NCBI GenBank assembly: GCA_029379385.1
Contig: CM055618.1
Coordinates: 3,792,134-3,856,133, forward strand
Source of the DNA: Quillaja saponaria
Lineage: Eukaryota; Streptophyta; Magnoliopsida; Fabales; Quillajaceae
Reading direction: 5' to 3'
DNA: 64,000 nucleotides
Below the pieces are notes generated by a model. The model searched no databases and was not told the DNA's origin. It worked only from the letters and a program-made list of their open reading frames with translations. Made by a program: the position numbers and the translations under genes. Shown here in pieces: positions 56,891-64,000 of the stretch. How positions within the stretch are numbered: position 1 is the first letter of the stretch; every line of letters begins with the position of its first letter.

Positions 56891-57870
56891 AGAGGAATTA
56901 GAAGAGAGAATCTGTTTGAAAAGAGCTTCAAGGTCACTTATCGTAATGGCAGTAGAATCCTCAGTGGTGGCAACTGCAATAGAAGAAGATCCAATCTTCG
57001 AGACATTCTAAGCTTGAAAGAACCACTCTTTGGTCGAGGAGGACGAATAGGACAATTTTCAAGATTATGGCCAATACCATGACAGTATCTGCATTCCACA
57101 GTAGGACAATTGGCAAAGGAATGACCAGTGTGATTACAATTCTTACAAGATTGACTTCCTGATTTTTGAGTGGCAGATCGAGGATGAGTAGTAGCAAAAG
57201 CAACCTCATAATGCATAGATTTGTCCAGTGTGGAAAGATGATCTCGATGGAGCAAGGATGCTCGAATAGCTTCATATTCAGGGCGAAAAGCCATTAGAAC
57301 CTGAATGAGATGAAGATGATCATCATTGATTCAAGCCTGAGATAATTGATCCCAAATTGGTTGAACTTGTGCAAGAAAATCATTCACCGATTGTCCGGAT
57401 TCTTGCTTTAAATGATGAAGAGCAGTCCATAATTGATAATAACAAGCAAGGCCAGTAGTAGCGATATCAATTTGCCAAGAAATCCCATATTTCCTTGGTA
57501 GTTTCATAATCAATAAATTGAATATGAATAGATGGAATAGAGGTATTACGGATCCAAGTGATAATCTGATGATTTTTGCTATCCCAATCTTCAAGATGGA
57601 CTGCAAATTTGGAATCAGTTTCAGTATTCTCTTTGTTAGGTTTAGTAATATCACTAGTAACAATTCGCCAAAGTTTACGACCAATAAGGAAGCTTTTCAT
57701 GCCTTGAACCCAGAGATTATAATTGGAGCCAGTCAAAATAGTTGTTATTGGCTTGACAACATCTTATTTGTCCATGATGAAGGAACGATTGGCAATAGAA
57801 TGAAAGGTATGGTGTGGGGCAAAAAATTAGAAAAAAATTCACCGAGACAAATTTCAAAGAGGCACAGATA
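56891..57870 (-). pseudogene. Copia gag remnant with two CCHC zinc knuckles
   Basis: From 57760 down: LTGSNYNLWVQGMKSFLIGR (start of the copia gag domain), KLWRIVTSDITKP, DWDSKNHQIITWIRNT, ETTKEIWDFL (frame 57736-57467), a frameshift to YYQLWTALHHLKQESGQSVN and FLAQVQPIWDQL (57480-57331), then 57294-56938 with FRPEYEAIRASLLHRD and two knuckles, CKNCNHTGHSFANC and CRYCHGIGHNLENC (57150-57060), both with all four metal ligands. The knuckles bind element RNA. At least two frameshifts separate the parts. Confidence 0.95.
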
Positions 57871-57880
57871 GTGACATAGA

Positions 57881-57892
57881 GCTCTGATACCA
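57881..57892 (-). other. Primer binding site of the copia element (intact iMet)
   Basis: The minus strand reads TGGTATCAGAGC exactly, directly adjoining the LTR at 57893. Confidence 0.95.
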
Positions 57893-58096
57893 AGATAAAT
57901 AATGTGGAGAGAATATGATTTTGTATATTATATTACAGTACTTTGTACAAGGAACGGCTCCTATATATACAAGAGCTGACTAATAAAGAAGGAAAATATC
58001 AACCCTATAATCTTGGTACAAATGGTGCCAGAATAATATCCTACCATAAACAATCCTATAATCTTCATACAAATGGTGCCTCAAATCACGCTAACA
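57893..58096 (-). repeat. 5' LTR of the copia element
   Basis: 204 bp. By eye it differs from 53599-53802 at seven positions, two of them adjacent (CTTGGTAC versus CTTCATAC). Followed by the AATGT duplication at 58097-58101. Confidence 0.95.
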
Positions 58097-58203
58097 AATG
58101 TGAGTTCTGATTCATAAGAGTAATGCTCTAATTCCTGAAACTCAAAAAAAAGCTCCACCTATCTATGGCTTTTCTTCTTTACTCTTTCCAAAACCTGCAA
58201 TGG

Positions 58204-58474
58204 ATCAGCCTTTTCTCAGAAGGAAAGGCGGAGATTGAAGTGACAATTGCAGGGGCGACGTATTTGTTTGATTCTTTGCCTACGGTGCAGAATGATTTTT
58301 GGACTGGGAAACAGAGGTCAATTGCTTGATTGATGAAATTGGTATGTGTTGCCCAAAATCGGAGAGGAACTTGTAGATGGTTAGGGGAGTTCTGGAATCG
58401 CGGAAATTAAAATTAGAATTCGGATTGATGGGGGTGCGGGTAAGAGAAGAGCTTTGAGACCACCACACTTGCAC
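58204..58474 (-). pseudogene. First-exon-like fragment with splice donor and frameshift
   Basis: The minus-strand ATG at 58474 opens a Ser/Asn/Arg/Pro-rich frame (SSSLTRTPINPNSNFNFRDS, then TPLTIYKFLSDFGQHIPISS) with plastid transit peptide-like composition. It meets a stop at ~58280, but one frame over the coding look continues as TVGKESNKYVAPAIVTSISA and FPSEKRLIHC up to TGCAG|GTTTTG, a plausible splice donor near 58203. A single indel in the AAAAA run near 58303 would explain the shift. Upstream minus-strand DNA is CT-rich, as in a 5' leader. The family is not recognised. The exon-like piece at 50419-50650 has the same strand and would lie downstream. Confidence 0.4.
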
Positions 58475-58737
58475 CTTTGTATCTTCTCGGCTCTTCTCTT
58501 GTCTATAAAATACACTTCAATTTTGCATCTTCCAGCAAATTGATATCTAGAAGAGAAGTGGAGGATGGAGGGGAGAAGATGAGCTGAGAAATTCGATTTT
58601 GGAATTGAGATAACCTCTGGTTAAAGCGTGCTTGATTTTGGAGTTGGATTTTATTTGTTTTAAATGACTTAAAAACCCATTATCTCAAACGGAAGAAATT
58701 TGGTACAGGAAGGACATTGTATGGAAATTTTGTCTAG

Positions 58738-58917
58738 AAGCTAGAGGAAGGATGTTCTGTTGACAAATTCACTGGAAGATTGAAAGAGGTTGAAGGGATT
58801 ATTAATGATAGGAACACAAATGATGATCTGCATAACATTACGGAGCTGGCATTTTGCCACGAGTTGTTGAAGCCATCATTGAAGGCTAATTAGGGAGTTC
58901 CATATAGTATCTCTATC
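58738..58917 (+). pseudogene. Lipoxygenase C-terminal fragment
   Basis: The plus-strand frame reads KLEEGCSVDKFTGRLKEVEG, IINDRNTNDDLHNI, FCHELLKP, SLKAN, stop, GVPYSISI. Plant lipoxygenases end with a helix of the form FxxRLxEIEGIIxxRNxDxxLKNR, then PYELLKP, and finish in GVPYSISI or GIPNSISI, whose terminal isoleucine is an iron ligand. All three landmarks are present in order and in one frame. A TAG sits at 58891-58893, just before GVPYSISI where the family has Lys or Arg, and the normal stop after the final Ile is gone. No upstream lipoxygenase exon or iron-binding histidines are visible. The lipoxygenase would add oxygen to linoleic/linolenic acid; this fragment cannot. Confidence 0.85.
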
Positions 58918-59837
58918 ATGTTTTGTTATTTTCAGGTGCCTAGAACTTGATAATAAAAATGGTCAGTAGAATCACATCTTAATGTGGATTGACTCCTACA
59001 TGTACTATTTTGTAAATTTTATTGAGTATTAAATTAAGTATTTGATCAATAAGCCTCGTTTGATAAGTGTTTACTATTTTATTCAATTACTTTTTGGACA
59101 AAAGAAAACAGTATATTCAGTCATGAAAGACGGATATATATCCCAAAATAATAACCGATGATGCTATTTTAAAACTAGGACAAAATATCAGCCATCATAT
59201 TAGCTTCTGCCAGGCGTAATTTGGTCCTATGCTCATTAGCTTTGTAGCCTGTCTTGAAGTAGAAACTGAAGCTTCCTATCCATAATTTTCCATTATTCAA
59301 AGCATTAAACAAAATCATAGAATCAAGGAATAAGTGCAATGCACATAATTCAACATAATAATACTAGCATTAGAGCGTGCTCGGTTTTTTCTTTTTTTTC
59401 TTCTTTTTGGCAAGTTCGGTAAAAAATTTTACTATACTAGCATTTTTACACATTTTTATTTAATGGGAAATGTATTAAAAATTAAATTCAACTCTTTATT
59501 GCTGAGATTCTCATCTCCACTTATTATTAACCTCGAGATTTCGTTTTTCAAGATCACATTTTTCTAACAATATGAGAATGATGGGAAATGCAATACAAAT
59601 CATTTGAGAATTTTATTTACAATTATTATTTATATTTTAACTCAATTTTTGATGTAATCTTAAAATTTAATTACATATCATTTGAACTTTTGCTTGAAAT
59701 TATTATTTGTATTTTAATTTAAATTTTTGATGTAATTTTACAATTTAATTAGTAGTATTTAGTTTATGTTATTAGACTTTATGCTATTTACATCTCTATC
59801 ATAGGGTCTTATTTAAAAGCCAGGACACCATAAGGGC
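58918..59837. other. AT-rich flank of the cargo; no gene
   Basis: No frame or repeat recognised apart from a duplicated phrase of the form ATTTGTATTTTAA near 59630 and 59706. The cargo ends at about 59837, where LTR sequence resumes. Confidence 0.45.
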
Positions 59838-62074
59838 AAAGATTAGCTTTCATCACATTACTGGTTGACTTGGAATTTGATTTTTATCTTGTGTAAATTG
59901 TTAATAAGTGAAACACATGTATAAATTAAGTAAATTAGAGAAGTAATAATTAATGAATATATATATAATTTTCACCTTAAACTTTTTAGACTTTAACTAA
60001 CTTTTGTTATTTTTTTTTTTTTCTCATTTTCACTTTTTCTTTTTCCTTCGTATTTCCTCCTCCACCACCTCTTGTTTTCCTTGTTAGATTTCTCTACGTA
60101 CCAATTTTAAAGGCCCTGTTTCTTGTTCTTGGTCTTGGCCGTGGAGAACCAATTGGCAGCCAAATGAAATTCTTGCCTCTTTCAGCCGAGTTCCCTTCCT
60201 TTTTCCCTTAATTTCTTTCTAGTTTGGCTGGATTATGAGTCTTATCTGGCTGAGTATTGCTAACTGTATTTGGAAGCCTAGACAGCAGCTATGGTTAAAG
60301 TCGTGGAGCAGCAGAACCGTAAGCTTGCATACCAGCCTTGCCCTTGAAATCCTTGGGTGTTGTCGTGGGTTTTAGGAAGCTTAGAACAAGCTACTCTTTA
60401 GCAGCAGCAGGGGTTGGATAAATGACTGTATATGCCCTGTTTTTCTGCCCCTTGTAGCTGAATTAAGGAAGGCAGTAGCCTTGAATTAGCCTTGTACCAA
60501 GCTGTCATCCCTTGGTTTGGGCAGCAGCTTGGTCACCTCCTTTCCCTTTCATGGCCGGCAACTAGAGGTCCAAAGGATGAGGGTATCTTGTGTTTTAAGG
60601 TTTCATGGCATCAAGGAAAGAGGTGCATAAATTTTTCTTGCCATAAAACCTTAATTTAGTTAAGTTACTCATGCTAGTTTAGGTGTTATAATTTCTTAAT
60701 TTAGGTGAGTAGTTTGGAATTCCTTTAAGTTTAGTTAAGAATGTGAAATTAGTAGTTAGAATGATGATATATATACCGTGAAGGTGATGAAAGTAGTATG
60801 AATGAGGAGGAAGTGTTACAATTGGAATATGTATATTAATATTAGGATGGTATAAGTCATGTTTTTTTATGAAAGTAAATAATTACTTAGCTTGAATTAG
60901 ATGTTGGAATATAAATAAAATGTGAATTTGATGTACTCATGTTAAATTCTTGGTGTATCTATACATATGTATACATGCACCCAAACTAGAATAAAACATG
61001 TATATAATGTGTTAGATGAAATGCTTAAGAGAAAGTTACTTTTAGTAGATGTATAGGAAATGATCTATACAAACTTTAATAGTTAAATAAATAGGTATGG
61101 AATTATAATCATAAGAATTTATAAACTAAACAATGTTTGAATTTATGTTTTTTAGCTTCGAATCGTGTTGTGGATACACAAACACCTTGACATTCTAGAT
61201 GGAATGATGAACTGAATTCTTAAGTCTCGTGAGTGAATAACGTATTCTTTTGTTACTAGATTAGTGTGTTTAATTGTTTATGTGTGTATTTGAATGAATA
61301 TGTTTATATCGAAGTAAATAGGAATGTGTAGTGTGATAATCGAATTTTTTGAATTATGTTTGATATGTGATTTTGTTTGTGTTTGATAAGGGCCAATAAA
61401 ATAAAATTTTATACAAAATAATTTTTTTTTCATTTGAAATAGAATCCGGATGCACCTAGAATACTCTGATTTGATTATTTGATATATGATTTAAATATTC
61501 GAGTAACTCAGCATATTCAAGTAACTCAGCCCTGAGGATGGATATGTTAGGAGCATATATTTGGTGTGGGCACAAAAATTACCTAGGGAGGATATATTTG
61601 TTGTGCGGTTGCTAAGTTACTTTAATTGGACCTTTGGTTGCCTTGTTTGATTTGTGTGCTATGGATACTTTGATTGATTTATCCCATGTATTGTGTAAAT
61701 TGCATTTATTTAATTTATGTTATTTATATGTACATACGTGTAACATTGAATTATGATAAGAAACATGATTATATGAAATTATTCAATCTATATATGCTCT
61801 TTATACATTGGTTTATGCTAGTACCCTTAGGATACATTTTTTCACTCACTTTGTTGTTATGACTTACTCTCCGTTTGTTGTTGTTTTTTTTAGTATCAAG
61901 AGAACAACGTTCATCGCCGATAGATTCGTGACTTGCCGATTGTAGTACGACAAGGTATACATTCGAGATCGCACACTTGAAGCCAAAGGACGAAGTTTGC
62001 AATCACATTAGGCTTTGGGTTGGTATGTTTTGTGTTGTATGATAGTCTAACTATTATTGTTTATGATATGAATA
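59838..62074 (+). repeat. 5' LTR of the second long-LTR gypsy element, right part
   Basis: Resumes at TTTCATCACATTACTGGTTGACTTGG, matching 63030 onward, and runs through the family's tail (GATGCTAGTACCCT-like at 61817, TTGCAATCACATTAGG at 61997). About 280 bp of the usual 3' end and the primer site are missing: the LTR passes directly into gag-like sequence near 62075. With 48108-48226 the LTR would be ~2.36 kb, close to the 2,290-bp solo LTR. The frame at 61674-61862 and its partner on the minus strand are not genes. Confidence 0.8.
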
Positions 62075-62760
62075 CAGTGGAGCTCCTTCTACTTCTAGAT
62101 CAAGTGGTTCTCGAAAGCCTGAAGGTGAATCTATTTAGGACGTGACTTATTTCATGAGAAATTTTATGGGTCAAGGGTCAAACTAGACAAGGTTTTGGAA
62201 GTCAATCACAAATGGTATCATCCAGTGGTCCCCGAGTTTCCGAAATTCTGACACGCCCTACGTGTGGTAACAGACATCTAGGGCAGTGCCGAAAGGGGAC
62301 TGGTATGTGTTTCAAGTGTAGTGCTATGGACTACTATATTCAAGATTGTCTGATGATGGTTGAACAATTTACTCCAGTTCCAACATCTCACTCAGTACAA
62401 GGTGTACCTTCATTACCTGCCACTCATGTTAGATCACAAGGGGATCGTAATACTTTTTCCAAAGGTTCACTGGCTATTGGCAGGGGTCGAGATCATCTAC
62501 ATGCTTTGACTATGCAGGATGCCCAGGCTACAAATGCTACGGTATTAGGTAGATTATTTGTTTATTCAATAAGTGTTAAAATATTATTTAATCCTGAGAA
62601 TATGTCTTCCTTTATACTTTCATATTTTGCCTTTTGTATAAAAAGGACATCTGAGCTTTTCAAGGTTTTGTTAGTAGTAGAGATTCCAGTAAGAAATTTA
62701 CTCATCCCAGCTTGTTTCCTTAGAGTACTCTCGTGAACAAGAACTTTGATCAAAAATCAA
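62075..62760 (+). pseudogene. Gypsy gag zinc knuckle and protease remnant
   Basis: The open frame 62212-62736 starts in gag. CGNRHLGQCRKGTGMCFKCS leads into a chromovirus knuckle at 62308-62349 in which the metal-binding His is Tyr and the preceding Gly is Asp (CFKCSAMDYYIQDC). Residues ~85-130 form the link to protease (GRGRDHLHALTMQDAQATNA), then ILFNPENMSSF. The family's catalytic (L/F)DPG(A/S)THSF has become FNPEN, with Asn at 62590-62592 for the catalytic Asp. The protease tail (LVVEIPVRNLLI) is followed within ~130 bp by the polypurine tract, so RT, RNase H and integrase have been deleted. A gag part before 62212 (GAPSTSRSSGSRKPEGES) is in another frame. Confidence 0.85.
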
Positions 62761-62876
62761 AGTCACCTAGGAACTTAAAGTTGTGATGACGTAAAAAAAT
62801 ATGTATATATTTGATCAATTTAGATAAATTATTCATCCATATTCTTTGTTATTGAAATTCAGAACAAATTTCTTTT
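62761..62876 (+). other. Short gypsy 3' untranslated region
   Basis: Matches the sequence before the polypurine tract at 6077 (ATCCATATTC, TTATTGAAATT, AACAAATTTCTTTTAAGG). Confidence 0.6.
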
Positions 62877-62888
62877 AAGGGGAAGAGA
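62877..62888 (+). other. Polypurine tract of the second gypsy element
   Basis: AAGGGGAAGAGA, followed by T and the LTR start at 62890. Confidence 0.85.
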
Positions 62889-62889
62889 T

Positions 62890-64000
62890 TATTACCAACC
62901 CAATATGTTAAAGTACGATTTAGAATATTTGTACATAACTTGTTGTGTTTAGGTGAATAAAATTTACACAAAGTAACATTAAAGTAAATGAACAATTGCA
63001 TATATATATATAAGAAATGCAAGAATTAATTTTCACCGCATTACTGGTTGACTTGGAATTTGATTTTTATCTTGTGTAAATTTTTAGTAAGTGAAACACA
63101 TGTATAAATTAAGTAAATTATATATATATATACCTAGATTTAATTTTTCCCACAAACTTTTTAGATTTTGACTTACTTTTGTTATTTTCTTTTTTTCTTA
63201 TTTTCACTGTTTCTTTTTCCTTTGTTTTTTTCCTCCTCCATCGCCTCTTGTTTTCCATGTTATATTTCTCTGCTTACGAATTTTAGAGGCCCTGTTTCTT
63301 GTTCTTAGTCTTGGCCATGGAGAAACCTCTAGCAGGAAGTGAAATTGTTGCCTCTTTCAGCCAAGTTCCCTTCCTTTTTCCCTTACATTCCTTCTAGTTT
63401 TGTTGGATTTTAAGTCTTATCTGGTTAAGTATTGCTAGTTGTATTTGGAAGCCTAGACAGCAGCCATGGTTGAAGTCTTGGAGCAACAAAACCGTGAGCC
63501 TACATATCAACCTTGCCCTTGAATTCCTTAGGCATTGTCGTGGGTTTTAGGAAGCTTAGAACAAGCTACTCTTTAGCAACAGTAGTGGTTGGATAAGTGG
63601 CGTATATGCCTTGTTTTTCAGCCACTTGTAGCTGAATTAAGGAAGGCAGCAACCTTGAATCATTTTTCATCTTGTAGTGTAAGTGAGAGTTTTTTTTTTT
63701 TATTTATTTTTTTTAATTTTTTGCTGCTTGAATAGGCGTGTGTGTGTAAAAGAAGAAGTAGTATAGCAAGCCTTGTACCAAGCTGTCGGGTTTGGGCAGT
63801 AGGTTGGTCACCTCCTTTTCTTTTTATGGCTGGCTACTAGAGGTCAAAAGGAGGAAGGTATCTTGTGTTTTAAGGTGTCACGGCATCAAGGGAAGAGTTG
63901 CAGAAATTTTTCTTGCCTGTAAAACTTAATTTAGTTACGTTAGTCATGCTAGTTTAGGTGTTGTAATTTCTTAATTTAGGTGAGTAGTTTGGAATTCCTT
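62890..64000 (+). repeat. 3' LTR of the second gypsy element (cut by window edge)
   Basis: Starts TATTACCAACCCAATATG (decayed TGTTATAACCC) and matches 48108-48226 and then 59838-60760. It holds ~110 bp (about 63662-63772: T-run, GTGTGTGTG, AAGAAGAAG) absent from the 5' LTR. The LTR continues beyond the window. Confidence 0.85.

Larger units (their letters stand above)
53594..58101 (-). mobile_element. Complete Ty1/copia retrotransposon with AATGT duplications (Ale-like?)
   Basis: AATGT at 53594-53598 and 58097-58101 flanks a 4,498-bp element (53599-58096) with 204-bp LTRs that differ at seven positions by my count (~97% identical). Minus-strand order: LTR, adjacent primer site, gag with two zinc knuckles, protease, integrase, RT, RNase H, polypurine tract, LTR. 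Size, short LTRs and domain order fit the Ale/Retrofit group (inference). The polyprotein has many stops and frameshifts, so it moved with help or decayed after insertion. It is the youngest-looking element here and lies in a partial 213-bp repeat unit. Confidence 0.95.
48227..59837. mobile_element. 11.6-kb cargo inserted in a gypsy LTR (origin unknown)
   Basis: Comparison with the intact 3' LTR shows this whole block is extra. About ten LTR bases (AAGAAATGCA in the 3' LTR) are missing at the junction and no target duplication is evident, so it is not a simple transposition footprint. Contents: foldback repeats (48240-49085), minus-strand exon-like pieces (50419-50650 and 58204-58474), a ~0.6-kb direct duplication, a 213-bp tandem repeat, a complete copia element, and a lipoxygenase fragment. 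A gene-capturing element (Helitron or Pack-MULE), or several successive insertions, could explain it. I did not find Helitron or MULE ends. Confidence 0.55.

Noticed and set aside
57518..57871. 117-codon plus-strand frame
   Set aside because: It is antisense to the copia gag and runs towards the primer site; no independent protein similarity.
48227..59837. Calling the cargo a Helitron or Pack-MULE
   Set aside because: I looked for TC/CTRR ends with a terminal hairpin, and for long terminal inverted repeats with 9-bp duplications, at both edges and found neither convincingly.
1..64000. tRNA, rRNA, riboswitch or bacterial-type operon
   Set aside because: No cloverleaf with A/B-box sequences, no rRNA core motifs and no prokaryotic gene organisation was seen. 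Matches to tRNA ends are retrotransposon primer sites.

Overview
The window is plant nuclear DNA, almost certainly from a eudicot. It is AT-rich, has no long open frame, and is packed with decayed LTR retrotransposons of lineages typical of higher-plant heterochromatin: Tekay/Del-like and Athila-like Ty3/gypsy, a Tat-like non-autonomous element, SIRE-like and Ale-like Ty1/copia, a CACTA-like remnant and an endogenous plant pararetrovirus fragment. I found no intact host gene, no tRNA or rRNA gene, and nothing bacterial. The species cannot be named from what is visible.

Layout. (1) 1-9526: a plus-strand long-LTR Ty3/gypsy element (5' LTR tail, tRNA-iMet primer site, leader, 3' polypurine tract, 3' LTR 6090-9526). 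Between its ends lies minus-strand gypsy pol, split by a solo LTR (1930-4219) with a perfect CTAAA duplication. (2) 9527-10250: a broken caulimovirid movement-protein fragment. (3) 10775-14787: a non-autonomous LTR element with two minisatellites and no recognisable gag or pol. (4) 14788-19189: no recognisable gene. (5) 19190-19421: CACTA-like subterminal repeats. (6) 19440-24190: a minus-strand Athila-like element that kept gag and part of protease but lost RT to integrase. (7) 24233-38476: plus-strand SIRE-like LTRs, one split by a 10.7-kb minus-strand SIRE-like copia element (26809-37537). The 3' LTR of that copia carries a foreign RNase H-like coding fragment. (8) 39744-47945: a tangle of Athila-like LTRs around a gag remnant. 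(9) 48108-64000: a second long-LTR gypsy element. Its 5' LTR is split by about 11.6 kb of cargo (about 48227-59837), and it keeps only gag zinc knuckle and protease remnants before its 3' LTR.

The cargo in (9) is the most unusual part. It holds foldback repeats, a roughly 0.6-kb direct duplication, a 213-bp tandem repeat, minus-strand exon-like pieces with transit-peptide-like composition, and a recognisable lipoxygenase C-terminal coding fragment on the plus strand. A complete 4.5-kb copia element (53599-58096; 204-bp LTRs, AATGT duplications) has inserted into a fourth, partial copy of the 213-bp repeat.

No genes form a pathway here. The coding remnants are polyprotein pieces (gag, protease, integrase, RT, RNase H) of transposons, nearly all with stops, frameshifts or lost catalytic residues. 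The insertion order is readable in places: gypsy LTR, then cargo, then copia; SIRE-like LTR, then SIRE-like element; gypsy pol, then solo LTR.
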